Of a stretch of DNA of 64,000 bases, positions 45,348 through 56,336 are shown piece after piece. Position 1 is the stretch's first letter. Each line of letters begins with the position of its first letter. The translations under genes were made by a program, and so were the position numbers. Under the pieces are notes generated by a model. The model saw only the letters and a list, made by a program, of their open reading frames with translations. It was not told where the DNA came from and made no database searches. The DNA is from Begonia masoniana (taxonomy: Eukaryota; Streptophyta; Magnoliopsida; Cucurbitales; Begoniaceae): assembly GCA_022432975.1 (NCBI GenBank), contig CM039502.1, positions 23,334,383 through 23,398,382 on the forward strand, in the 5' to 3' direction.

Positions 45348-46078
45348 CCAAGCAAGTGTGGGGAGTACCACAGAACCTGGGCAAAATCCCCTGATATTCT
45401 CAGCGAATGGGCCTAGCTAAGAGTGTAAGACGATTACCTCCAGTATCAAACTCCAAATGGCACAGTAGAAAACCAATGCATGCCCAAGATGCCGAATCTC
45501 GTGAAAATCCCAAATACAGCCCTTCCTCAAGGGCGAGTAAAACATGGCATATAAAATCCGATGAACAATATGAATCCGTCAAGAAGTATACCTGCATACA
45601 AGATTAGGTAATACTTAGTAAGTATAATAACTCATACCTCTATGGCGAGTCCTCCTATCCTCGGTAAACCGTGGCTTCTTAGGAATGACTTCAAACTCGG
45701 CAAACTCCTCAGAATCTGAGAGTCAAAACAAGAGAGGAACCCCGTTAAGATCTAACTGGGTTTGGAAACGATATAAACAGCGAACTGGGGCAAAAACGGG
45801 GCCAAAAGGCTTAGGTTGACTTTTGGTCAAAAGTCAACACAAGTCAAAGTCAACATGGTCAACGATCAAAGTCAATGGCTGACTTTGACTGGTCAACAGT
45901 CAGACCGGTTCGGGTCGGACCAGTCAACGGGTCAGACCGGATCGTGTCGGACCAAGTCGGGTCAGACCTGGTTCGGGTCGGACTTGGTTCGGGTCAGACC
46001 CGGCCCGAATAGAGCTGGTCTTGTCCCAAACCCAGAAAGGACGGGCCTGACCCAACTCAGTCCAACTCAGCCTTGGGC
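45348..46078 (-). mobile_element. Family C LTR, exon-like block and GGTCGGAC-rich segment
   Basis: 45650-45718 is bounded on the minus strand by splice-like signals (see the LTR entry). 45880-46060 is built of degenerate CGGGTCGGACC / GGTCAGACC words. There is no supported protein. Confidence 0.55.
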
Positions 46079-46134
46079 CCGAGTCGACTCGGCCCAGTGC
46101 CGAGTCCACTCGGCTGTCGACCGAGTTAACTCGG
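46079..46134. repeat. Three 14-bp palindromic sites spaced 21 bp apart
   Basis: CCGAGTCGACTCGG (46079-46092), CCGAGTCCACTCGG (46100-46113), CCGAGTTAACTCGG (46121-46134). The first and third are perfect palindromes and the second has one mismatched central pair. Start-to-start spacing is exactly 21 bp. They lie in the family C LTR, between the first donor-like site and the exon-like block. Confidence 0.95.
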
Positions 46135-46717
46135 CCACCCACGGCCGAGAGCCCTAGGTCAGAAAATAGCGTTTCTCTGACCCTTTTTCGCCAAATCTGG
46201 TTTCCAACTCATTCCTTCCACCATTTCGAGTCGATCATGGCCAAAAAAATCAACAAAATCGACCCAAAACACAAATCGACAAATACCTAAAACCCGAAAT
46301 CTTCTCGGAAAAAAAAAACAGGAGAAACAGAGCTTACCGTCGAAACGCCCTTCACAAACGTTGATCTACGCTTCGAGACGAACGTTTGACACCAAGATCG
46401 CGATGAACGGAGGTCGTTTCTGGCGTCGGCATTTCTCTCCCCTTCGCGGCTCTGTCTCTATCTTTTCTCCCTCTCTATCGTGGTTTCTGTCGGCAGAGAG
46501 AGAGAACAATAAGGTTTTTAATAAAACCTTATTGTTTTAATCTTTTATTTTTCTTTTAATTAATTCATTTTTATTTAATTCACAATGAAACCAATTAAAG
46601 TTCAGGTTTCTCGATTTCAATTTTTTTTTTACCGAAAATTGATCTCAAATTTACACCTAAATATTCGTGAAAAATTTATTCAAATTTTTCAAACACTAAA
46701 ATTTGGCGGATTTTACA

Positions 46718-48294
46718 AAAACACTCAACATCCACCGATAGACAACTTCTACTGAAGACATCTACCGATGGCTTCTACTGAAAACTTCTACTGAAAACTT
46801 CTACCGAAGACTTCTGCCGAACGACAACATCTGTCGAACGACAATATCTACCAAATTAACCATTTTCACCCTAATCAAATGGATAATTCTGACTACTACA
46901 AGAACTTGTAAACTTAGACAGCAACCATTCTAAACAACATAAACCACCACTTTTTTAAAAAATTTAGGATAGCAGACTACAAATAAAACCAATCGTGTTT
47001 TCATAATCAAGATAATCTCAAAGATGTTAAAACAATAAAACTACTGCTGTCATTAAAATTCTCAGCACACTTCAACACAACACTTAACTACCGAGACTTC
47101 ACATACTGACAATAGTTAGACTGAACAATTATTCATTGTACTTTCACACCTACTACCACTAGTTAAACCGCCCCATTAGTTTACCGTGTCGATGCATGAA
47201 TGTGCTCCTCCAACCAGCCTAGTCCTCGACATGCTCAGAGAACGCACCTGCTGACACTTCTTCACCTACATCACAAACTCATCTATTAGCTTAATGCTAA
47301 ATAAGTGAGGAAATAATAAAAATGAAATGCTGAAACATAAATCCTATTCATGCAATTTCTACTTTCACATCTCAGTTGCATTTATGTTCTTTTTCTGATC
47401 TGATCCCTCAATTCCATTGGGAAACAGATCAATTTTTCCAAAGTCATACATCTTCTTCTCAATTAGGGGGGGCAGATTGGTTCCCTTAATAGCTGATCTG
47501 ATCCTTCTATTTCATTGGGATGTGGATCAATTCTCCCAAAGTCATACATCCTCTTCTAAATTAAGGGGCGGATTAATTCCCTTAATAACTAATCTGAAAT
47601 AAATTATGTTCTTGCCTTACCATGCATTACATGTAACTTTATTTTCGTATTCTTTCAAAATATGATGCACAACATACTGAAAACATTCAAACATGCATAA
47701 ACCTACTGTTTTGTGATGTAGGCCCGAAGGCACAAGCATAGTCCACTTACCTGATCTCCTAGAAAAATGTTTGGTGAAAGGTTACTTCGAGAGCTTACTC
47801 AAACCTAAAATCACAGATAGAGCATCGATTAGATCTTCACTAAACCTCATTCTAAGTTATCCAGAATCTAAGGAAGTTATTTGGAACTCTGTTAAACCGT
47901 GCATTCTCGATTTACCCCAAAAACCCGAACCTATTCTCATTCACAGCAATCCCAAAAATAAGCATCTACAATCCCTCCCCATCGTCCATTATCACAATGC
48001 AGCGAAAAATTGAAGTAAAACTCACCTAAATAGGGGAATGGAAATCGGGAAGGAAAATCGCCTGGAGAGTTTTGCTGTTGGAGCTGAAAGCCGAGAGAGA
48101 AAAGAATAGAGCAGTGGCGACTAAACCTCATTAACTCTTCCTTAAATAGGTTATCCACTATCGAATTTCCAATTACCCTTATACCCTTGCCTAGTCACTC
48201 ATTAACCTAATCACTAGTTTTCTCCCAATTTCATCCCTAAAATGTACATCATAGTTTGATAAAATAAATTGATTTAATAGAACAGGGTGTTACA
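46718..48294 (-). mobile_element. Family A LTR fragment, minus strand, 3'-truncated
   Basis: On the minus strand it begins TGTAACACCCTG at 48294 and carries TATTTAAG (48148-48141), TTAGTCGCCACTG, donor-like TTTAGGTGAGTTTT near 48029, GCCTTCGGGCCTACATCAC near 47733, and TGTGATGTAGGTGAAGAAGTG near 47273. It reaches the CGGTAGATG-type array and stops at 46718, where family C begins. The last several hundred bp of a normal family A LTR are missing. It interrupts the integrase of family D at 48295. Confidence 0.9.
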
Positions 48295-49067
48295 CCCACT
48301 CCCCCTCATTAAACGTCACATCACGATGTTTGCCATTGGCTATCTCCTTCATACGTGCTTGGGCGCGAGAAAGATGAACCTGCAATACCGTAATAATGGC
48401 ATCCCTCTCTTGTAAGAAGTCCTCTAGAGATTGGACCACTGAGTCTCCTGTGCCTACACGAATCAAGGAGGTGGATCCCTGCAATAAACTACTTTGAACG
48501 GACACATCTGAATGGCAGTGTGAAAGAAAGAGTTATACCATAACTCGGCCCAGGCAATCCATTTAGCCCATGATGACGGTTTATCCAATGCGAAACAGCG
48601 TAAATAAGTCTCCAAGGATCGATTAACTACCTCTGTTTGCCCATCCGTTTGAGGGTGATAAGCTGAACTCTAGTGTAACGTCGTACGTTGTAATTTGAAT
48701 AACTCTCTCCAGAAAATACTCAAGAAAACATTGTCACAGTCGCTAATAATTGAACGGGGAAACCCATGTTACTGAACAATATCTTTATGAACATGGTCGC
48801 CACTGATTGAGCTATAAAGGGATGCCTAAGGGCCAGAAAGTGAGCATACTTACTCAACCAGACGACAACCACAAAATGGTGTTGTATCCCTCTGAACGAG
48901 ACAAGCCTTCCACGAAATCCATATAGACATCTTCCCATATTAAGGCCGCGATTGGTAGGGGCTGCAGAAAGCCCTACTGGAGACAAGGCTTGATACTTAT
49001 TATGCTGGCATATATCACATGCAGCCACAAATTGCCACACACGGTTACGCATAACCGTCCAAAACAA
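48295..49067 (-). pseudogene. Family D gypsy integrase (broken, cut by family A LTR)
   Basis: Zinc-binding [20 protein letters not shown] near 49000, then degraded core sequence ([24 protein letters not shown]), and the C-terminal segment FLQERDAIITVLQVHLSRAQ with ARMKEIANGKHRDVTFNEGE. Coding stops exactly at the TGTAAC of the inserted LTR, so a G-rich run at 48295-48311 is Glu/Gly coding sequence, not a polypurine tract. Core-domain catalytic residues are partly unreadable because of frameshifts. Confidence 0.88.
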
Positions 49068-49238
49068 CTACGCAGCTATGCGTTGGAAGGTTTTAAACCC
49101 TCCCGAGTGCCCCCCCACTGGTGAACCATAGAATTCGAGGAGTAACAATGGAATCAATGTGGAATTTGGAGCCAATACTAACGGCCCCTTATAATAGAAT
49201 CGATCATTCCACAGGGAGTATCCTGGCGGGGCCTCACT

Positions 49239-50420
49239 CTAGTGCTGAAGACGAGAAAAAATGTTTGATAATGCATTGTCTGCCAAAATTTCCTTTTGAA
49301 TTTCCTCCCATGGCAGAAGGGTTGTAAATGATAAGGTGGCAAGTGTAATGTTGGCCGATTTCCGAGATAAGGCATCAGCCGCCTTGTCCTCTAAACCAGC
49401 TCTGTACTGGATTTCAAAATCGTACCCCATAATTTTCTTGAGCCATTTTTGATGTTCTGAACTCACAAGACGTTGTTCCAACAGAAACTTGAGACTGCGT
49501 TGATCAGTACGAACAATAAAATGGCACCCCAGCAAATAAGATCGGCATTTGAGGATAGATATGACAATGGCCTGTAACTCTCGTTCATACACTGATTCTA
49601 GCTGAGCACGTGCAGACAACGCTTGGCTGAAATAATCGATCACCTGGCCACCTTGCATTAGCACCGCTCCTATACCGCTGCCCGAGGCATCTGTTTCCAA
49701 CACAAAAGTCTTGGAAAAATAGGCAACGCCAGCACCGGAACTGTGGTCATAACCATCTTCAGCCGACAAAAAGCTTTTTCAGCTATTTCCGACCAAACAA
49801 ACGCGTCCTTCTTAAGAAAAGAAGTGAGTGGAGAAGCTATATTGCCATATCCCTCCACAAATCGGCGATAATAGCCTGTCAAGCCCAAAAACCCTCTCAA
49901 CTCTTTTATATTGTGCGGTACAGGCCATGATAACATAGTCTTCACTTTAGCTGTATCCACTGCCACACCCTCAGCCGAGATAATATGTCCCAAATACTTC
50001 AACCACGACTGAGCATTAGAAGGATTCACATATAGCTTGTGCTTTCGTAAAACGGTAAGTACGGTATCGAGATGGCCCTGGTGCTGCCTGGAATTCCCAC
50101 TATAGACCAATATATCATCAAAAAACACCAGCACAAAATGCCGTAAAAAAGGTCTAAACAGCCGGTTCATCAGGGCTTGAAACGTTGAAAGGGCATTGGA
50201 GAGCCCAAATGGCATGACTAAGAATTCACAGTTGCCCTCATGTGTACGGAAAGCGGTCTTTGGAACATCTTCGGGTCGTACCCGTATCTGGTGGTAACCC
50301 GACGTTAAGTCCAACTTGGAAAATATAATCGCCCCCGATAACTCATCCACTCGAGGTATTGGAAACTTGTTCGAAACGGTAACCTTATTGAGGGCCCTGT
50401 AATCAACACAAAATCTCCAG
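49239..50420 (-). pseudogene. Family D reverse transcriptase and RNase H
   Basis: RT from about 50420: [24 protein letters not shown] start, [39 protein letters not shown], catalytic [48 protein letters not shown]. RNase H follows in another frame: [40 protein letters not shown], and TDQRSLKFLLEQRL, ending AADALSRKS. It differs clearly from families A and C (HEGNCEF against RYGHYEF), so it is a separate chromovirus lineage. Confidence 0.92.
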
Positions 50421-50429
50421 CTCCCATTT

Positions 50430-51130
50430 TTTTTCTTTACAAGAATTACCGGACTAGAGAAAAGGGATACTACTTGGCTGAATAATGTCGGCCGCCAACA
50501 TTTCCCCCCACTAACTTCTCAATCTCATCATTCTGAATGTGAGGGTACCGATAGGGCCGAACACATACGGGAGGTGTGTCGGGGGTAAGAATAATTTGAT
50601 GATCCAATGCTCGCTAATGAGGTAATCCCGTGGGCAACAAAAATAGATCCTGAAAGGTCTCCAACAAGGCAGATATTTCGGTTGAAGGTGGAGAGTTTGG
50701 TTCGGTCGCAAGAGCATGTACTGCCAACAATAATCCAGTGTCTCCTTGTTCAAATTGTTTAACCAAAGACCAAAACGATACCAGAGATTTGCCCAGACTA
50801 CCCTGCAATACCACCAATTTCTTCTTTACAGCGAAGGACATCGTGAGAGGCCCCCACTTGATCTTCATATCTTCCTGAGCTATAAGCCATTTGAATCCCA
50901 ACATCACATCAGCGCTACCCAATTCCAAGGGAAAAAAATTATCCACTACTGTAAAACCTGGAAATTCAACAGGAAGTGTGGTGCAAAGTCTTGCGTTGCG
51001 GATGGCGATACCCGTACCTGTCAACACCTGAAAATTGCCATACGGTGCCACTGGAACCTGAAGCTTATCAATAAAAATCTAAGAGATGAAATTGTGAGTT
51101 GCCCCACTGTTGATTAACACCACTAACTCT
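50430..51130 (-). pseudogene. Family D protease with altered active site
   Basis: At about 51120-51080 the minus strand reads VLINSGATHNFIS followed by a stop. The usual aspartate of the D-S-G motif is Asn, a G-to-A change. Downstream, from 51051: LTGTGIAIRNARLCTTLPVE, SADVMLGFKWL, and the linker to RT with ETFQDLFLLPTGLPH. Confidence 0.85.
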
Positions 51131-51179
51131 TGGCCGAAACTAGCTCCTCGAACCTTCATGGAGCTCGGAGAAGACAACG

Positions 51180-51480
51180 GAGTTTAAAGAAAGTTGAGCC
51201 AATGCTGAGGGTTAAGAATGCACCGCTGCCGCCTGCAACTGCTCGCTGGCGTCTTCCTGGCCCGTCCAGCAGGTCCTCTTCATCCTGGCAAATGAGAACT
51301 TGCAGTCCCTTTGCTTTGAGATGGTGGTCCGAAAAATACTTTTCATCACACCGGTAACACAGACCCCTCTCCTGCCACCGGTTGATTTTGCCATCAGTCA
51401 GTCGACAGAATACGGAAGTCGGCTGGGTTGCTGGAGAAATCGGTGTTGTTCGGGTTGCTGGCAGGGTCGCGTACGCAGGT
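51180..51480 (-). pseudogene. Family D gag zinc-knuckle region (fragment)
   Basis: ERGLCYRCDEKYFSDHHLKA resembles the C-terminal gag knuckle of this chromovirus group (CxxC followed by a His), but the last Cys is missing. It is followed by KGLQVLICQDEEDLLDGPG. Sequence to the right of about 51480 is not recognisable gag. Confidence 0.7.
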
Positions 51481-51599
51481 GAGTAATGCAGAGTCTTGGA
51501 TTATGATGGGTTTCGGGCCGTGGCAAGCTGACCCGATCCAGCAGTACCCCGTGGAAGGCCATGGGCCGCAGGCCCATGCTTGACCGGCCTGTAGGAACG
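51481..51599. other. Short unassigned segment before a Copia LTR
   Basis: GC-rich, about 120 bp, with CATGGGCCGCAGGCCCATG, a 19-bp near-perfect inverted repeat. Probably still family D gag or its leader, but not demonstrable. Confidence 0.3.
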
Positions 51600-52649
51600 T
51601 GATTGTCTAAGAAGGAGGTGAATTAGACTTTTTAAAATAATTTCTTAACTTAATCATTTTCTCTCTTTGTATGCAATTACTAAGATTATAGCAAACAAGC
51701 AAGCAGATTAAAGTAAAAGAGAGAGAGAGAGAAATTGACACCAAAGTTTTTAACGTGGTTCAGCCAATCTTGCCTACTTCCACGCTCCAAGGCTCCCCTT
51801 TGAAAATTCTTTTCTTCTCCTTACGAGAAATCTAGATCGCACTTCACGGGCATCGATTTACTGCCTTTACACTTCTAGATTGAACTTCCCGGGCGCCAAT
51901 TCACTGCCTTTACACTTTTACAGAATAAAGATGTTTAGCACAAGGCAATACTCTCTCAAATGATAAATCTCAAGTTCTGATCTAGAGAGGTGTACAGAAT
52001 AGAAGAAAAATATAGGCGTGTGAGCTCGCGAGACTTGTAAGGATTTTTTATATCAGCAAAAAGTTTTTGTCTCGAGCTACTGTTCTTCTATTTATACTTG
52101 CTTCTGTAATCTGTTTCTCATTCAGAAGGCTCCTCGTTTGCGTTAAAAAAAATATGACCGTTGGAGAGCATCCGTACGCAGAAAAATAGCCGTTGAGTTC
52201 TTGAGTCGCTATCGCTCGCGGTTTTTAATAAGTTGGCGTTAAGACTTTGGACGAGTAAGTTGGGATGAGTGCGTTAGACTTAATAACTTTGGACAACTGC
52301 GTCGTTCTTTAACTTTGGATGACTGCGTCTGTTCTTTTAGCTTTGTCTGTCTTTCAGTTTTGGATGACTGCGTCTGTCTTTCAACTTTGGACGACTGCGT
52401 CTGTCTTTCAGCTTTGGACGACTGCGTTTGTCTTTCAACTTTGCTACTTTCTTTAATGTGGACGACTGACTTCGGACTATTAACACTTATCCAAAATTGT
52501 TAGAAAACATAATACCCTTTTCAAAGGGCATTTCCAGATAAATGCAATTATTAATATCATCCATTTCATACAATCATTTTATATTTATATAATCCACATT
52601 AATTGTAATCATAAAAAACATAGTTACTTAAACAGATTTTAAGCTAACA
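51600..52649 (-). mobile_element. 3' LTR of a SIRE-like Copia element, 1050 bp
   Basis: On the minus strand it begins TGTTAGCTTAAAATCTG directly after a polypurine tract (52664-52650, AAAAAAGGAGGAGAT) and ends TTAGACAATCA. It has AACGTGGTTCAGCCAATCTT and GTCTAAGAAGGAGGTGAATT motifs as in SIRE/Maximus-type LTRs. GAACG at 51595-51599 would be the target duplication, but the 5' end of the element is outside the window. Confidence 0.8.
52300..52445 (+). repeat. 27/28-bp tandem repeat in the Copia LTR
   Basis: Four to five copies of CTTTGGACGACTGCGTCTGT plus CTTTCAA, with small deletions. It translates as a repetitive Leu/Asp/Cys peptide that is not a gene. Confidence 0.85.
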
Positions 52650-52664
52650 ATCTCCTCCTTTTTT

Positions 52665-53169
52665 ATGATGGAAAATATATAATGATTAAGTATATTCTCC
52701 CCCATAATAATCTCAAAATAATAATAATCACCCTAATTCCCCCGTACTTTATGCATTCAACCAAAAACAATCTTCATCGTCCACATATTTATCTCCCCCT
52801 TTGACGTTATCAAAAAAAAAAAAAGAATAGGTAAAGGAGGAATGACATTCAGCACAACATAGTAAGAAAACAGTCACAGTTGGACAACATAGTAAAAAAA
52901 AATTATCATTCATAGGGTAAAAAGAAATATCATTCACAGTGTAAAAACAAAAATCAGTCACTGTGTGTAAAAATAATAATCCTAGTTCTCAGGGGAGGAG
53001 GGAGACGCCCAGCCCATGAGAGCCCCTAATTATGCAAGGAAATCATCCTGAACAGGAAGGGATTCCACCTGAGGATTAAGTTCCTCAACAGGAGAGGAAG
53101 GGGGAACACTGGCAGCATGAATTGCAACCCCTGCATCTGCCAGAGGTATATCGACAGGGGCAGCAATAG
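52665..53169 (-). mobile_element. Copia element, 3' untranslated region
   Basis: AT-rich sequence between the third ORF and the polypurine tract. Includes a CAGTCACAGTTGGACAACATAG repeat-like patch around 52870-52960. No protein supported. Confidence 0.5.
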
Positions 53170-54930
53170 CTAGATTACAAGGTGTTGGCTGATCAACAGT
53201 AGTTGAGCAGGCACAACACTTGGAGGAACAACTGAAGTAGCTGGACGAGTTGCCTCAAGGTTCACGTCATTTTCATCCAAAAACTCATCCACATTAGAGG
53301 GCTCACTAGCACTTCTTGTCAAAAGGGTGCCAAGGTCTCGAATGCAAGTGATAACCCTGTTACAATCTTGCTGCAATTGCCTTGTGACAAGTTTGGAATG
53401 GAATCGAATGGAGGAGATGACATCATCAATAGCTTTACTTTGATTTGATTCCAATAAATCAATACGTTTGTTGACATCATCAATAGTTGTACGTTGATTG
53501 GATTCCATTAGATCAATACGCTTGAGCAGTCCTTGAATTGCAGCTCCAAGATTGTCTAGTTGAGACAGGATATAAACTTGAAATTGATCTTGGCGTGAGA
53601 GATACAGGGATTGAAGGGATTCCTAACCAGTGCCAAGACTTCCAATGCTGGCCTGAAGCTCATGAAATTGTTCCTCAGAAATAGAATTTTTCACTGGAGA
53701 AGGGGAAAGACCTTTAGTTCTAGTGGGAGGACCTTTAGGTCTAGGAGGAACACGAGCGAGCAATGTAGGCAATGAAGTAGGAGAGGGAGCAGGAATTGGA
53801 CTAGTTGGACGTGGAGGTTTTAGAGGAATATCAACTTGCACTAGAGGCAGTTCAGGATCACTCACAAGTTCTTGAGTGTGAATGTGAGCATGACTGACCT
53901 CTTCAGGAGCTTGAAGCAGGAGAACTAAAGGTGGCAGAGGATCAAGGACAGGAAGAAGAGTGTCATCTTGAGCACTTTCTTCCTCTTCGTCTTTATCAAT
54001 TATCAAATGCCTTGAAATACCACCTCGGCCAGCTTTTTCAACAAACACACCTTGAGCATTTCTTGTTATTCTCATTCTTGACAAGGTGGGTGATAAAAAG
54101 AAGTCTGATTTCTTTAGGGATAAAAGCTGATCAGACTCTAGAAATCTGACCCCAAACCTTTGAAAAGTCTTCATAAGTAGAAGATGGTAAGGTAGAGACT
54201 TTGATACATTGCATGCAACTTGTAGCATTTGATTTAAAACAATGTATCCAACATGAAATGGTTCACCTTTGAAGAACTGACCAAGAATGAAGAAATCCAT
54301 TCCATTGACATGGTCTCTATGACCATCTATGGGCAAGATGTTATAGTGAATCATTTGGTGGAAGACTCTATCCCTAAGATTTAAGTCCTTTCTCTTCAGC
54401 TTCAGGGGAGAGTTGTTTGGATCCTTGGCAATCAATTTCAAAAGGTCCTTGCCTGCAAGTCTTTCAAGAAATGATGAATTCTTTTCTGCCTCAAAGAATC
54501 ATCGGGATCCATTTAGAAACTCACAGTGAAAAATGTCATGGACAATTTCCTGAGTTAGTTTTATATGTCTTCCATAGACATAACTCCTGAGAATGAGAGG
54601 ACGAGTAGAATGCTCTAGATTCGTATAAAACATTCTAATTGGGGTTTCACAATAATGAGACTCTAAATCAAACAGCCCCATTAATCTCATCCTAATTAAA
54701 GGTTCTTCTAAATCCAATCCAGATAAGTCGCGAAAAATAACACCTCTAGAATGAATAAGAGGTTTGAATTCAAATCTTTCATAATACCTATTAAAAACGG
54801 CTTGATTGATAAACTCATGATTTGGCCATATAAGAGGAGGAGGAACTAAAACAGACTGAGCATCCGCGGGATGAGAAGTCTTTTGCTTCTTCCTCGAGAA
54901 GACTTGAGCTACGCGTGAGGAAGATGCCAT
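53170..54930 (-). pseudogene. Third ORF of the Copia element (env-like position)
   Basis: One frame of about 587 codons from ATG 54930 (MASSSRVAQVFSRKKQKTSH), broken by two in-frame stops at 54499-54501 and about 53623. The N-terminal third includes PLIWPNHEFINQAVFNRYYE and YGRHIKLTQEIVHDIFHCEF, a pattern I associate with 'putative plant transposon protein' domains. The middle includes GRGGISRHLIIDKDEEEESA and a Pro-rich stretch (PLKPPRPTSPIPAPSPT). The C-terminal part repeats RIDLLESNQSKAIDDV, predicted coiled coil. A third ORF downstream of pol is typical of SIRE-type Copia elements. I see no signal peptide or membrane segment, so an envelope function is not supported by the sequence itself. 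Confidence 0.75.
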
Positions 54931-55104
54931 TGGTAATAATCGACGATTTTGAACAGAGACGGAGTTTAGAGAGGTTTTTGATCGTTGTCGAAGGACAGTG
55001 AAGAATAGTATTTGCTGGACAAGCGAGAGGAGTCGAGAGGTTTTTAAAAGAGTTTTCGAAAGTTAGGGTTATTGGAACATTTCGAAAGATTTTATAGTCC
55101 ATTT

Positions 55105-55215
55105 TGTGAACGTCCATTGTTCTCGTCCATTGTCAACGTCCATTGTCAATATCCATTGTGACAACGTTCATTGTCAACGACCATTGTGACAACGTCCATT
55201 GTCAACATCCATTTA
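55105..55215. repeat. CGTCCATTGT tandem repeats between pol and the third ORF
   Basis: Six or more copies of (AA)CGTCCATTGT or CATTGTCAACGTCCATTGTG, degenerate, just upstream of the third ORF on the minus strand. Confidence 0.8.
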
Positions 55216-55340
55216 TTTTAGAGATAAGGAAATCGTGGAGATCGTCCATTTTTTATTGACCAACATTCTCAAACAGAAAAATGACCCTTAATTTTTCTCA
55301 ATCCTAATGAGACCTAACCTTATTCTAATATCATTAAAGG

Positions 55341-56336
55341 TCATCTCACTAATGGCTTGGTAAAGATATCTGCCAATTGATCAGCAGAATTGACAAATTC
55401 TAAGGAGATATCTCCTTTCTGAACATGATCTCTAATGAAGTGATATCTAACCTCGATGTGTTTGGTTTTAGAATGTTGGATAGGGTTCTTTGAAATATTA
55501 ATAGCACTAATATTATCACATATAATAGGAATCATATCATAAAATAGATTGTAATCTTCCAAGGTTTACTTCATCCAAAGCATTTATGCACAATAACTGC
55601 CAGCAGTAATATATTCACTTTTGGCCGTTGAAAGTGCAACAAAATTTTGCTTCTTGGAGTACCAAGAAACAAGAGATTCACCTAGAAATTGACATGTTCC
55701 ACTGGTACTTTTCCTATCTACGAGGCTTCCAGCATAATCAGAATCAGAGTATCCTATTAGGTCAAAAGAAGTACCCTTTGGATACTATAATCCTAAATCA
55801 TAAGTCCCACTTAGATATTTGAATATTCTCTTAACTGCACTTAAGTGAGATTCCTTAGGGGAAGCTTGAAACCTAACACACAGGTACACACTAAATAGGA
55901 TATCTGGCCTGCTAGCCGTTAGGTATAATAGAGAACCAATCATACCTCTATACTTTTTGATATTCACACTTATCCCATTTTCATCTTTGTCCAACTTAGT
56001 AGTGGTGCTCATGGGAGTTCTAGATAGCTTTGAGGAATTCAATCCGAATTTTTTTAAAAGTTCTTTAATGTATTTTACTTGACAAAAGAAAATGTCATAT
56101 GGAGTTTGACTAATCTGGAATCCTAAGAAGAATTTTAACTCCCCCATTATACTCATTTCAAACTCACTTTGCATAACAGTGACAAACTCATTACAAAGTG
56201 AAACATATGTAGAACCAAATATGATATCATCTACATAGATTTGAACTATAAGAATGTCATTGTCCTTTTGCATGGTAAAAAGGGTTGAATCGGTATTTCC
56301 CTTTTTGAACTTCCTTTCTTTAAGGAAATTCTTCAA
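55341..56336 (-). pseudogene. Copia reverse transcriptase (end) and RNase H
   Basis: From 56336: NFLKERKFKKGNTDSTLF, the catalytic IYVDDIIFGST, FEMSIMGELKFFLGFQISQ, RTPMSTTTKLDKDENG, YRGMIGSLLYLTASRPDI, FKYLSGTYDLGL. RNase H follows in broken frames: SDSDYAGSLVDRKSTSGTCQ and STAKSEYITAG, then ICDNISAINISKNPIQHSKT and HIEVRYHFIRD, with ADIFTKPL near the end. Stops occur near TLEDYNLF. The order of domains (integrase before RT) confirms Ty1/copia. Confidence 0.92.

Larger units (their letters stand above)
42097..46717 (-). mobile_element. Family C 5' LTR with giant minisatellite, about 4.6 kb
   Basis: On the minus strand it begins TGTAAAATCCGCC (46717) and ends GTCGTGACA (42097). Reading that way: AT-rich promoter region, CT/GA-rich leader at about 46500, donor-like CGACGGTAAGC at 46338, an exon-like segment at 45718-45650 bounded by TGACTCTCAG and AGAGGTATGAG, a minisatellite, and an acceptor-like TTTCTTTTTCAGGTAAAGG near 42405. 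Without the 2.7-kb minisatellite it would be 1.9 kb, like its relatives. The flank AAAAC at 46718-46722 would be the target duplication, but the other side is lost at the 39464 junction. Confidence 0.8.

Noticed and set aside
45816..46157. 113-codon ORF and its antisense partner
   Set aside because: Both are products of the degenerate GGTCGGAC repeat and the 21-bp palindrome spacing, which keep frames open without coding selection.
48295..48311. G-rich run as a polypurine tract before the family A LTR
   Set aside because: It reads in frame as the integrase segment FNEGEW of family D. The LTR simply inserted there.
53170..54930. A true envelope gene or endogenous retrovirus
   Set aside because: Position is env-like, but no signal peptide, fusion peptide or transmembrane segment can be seen.
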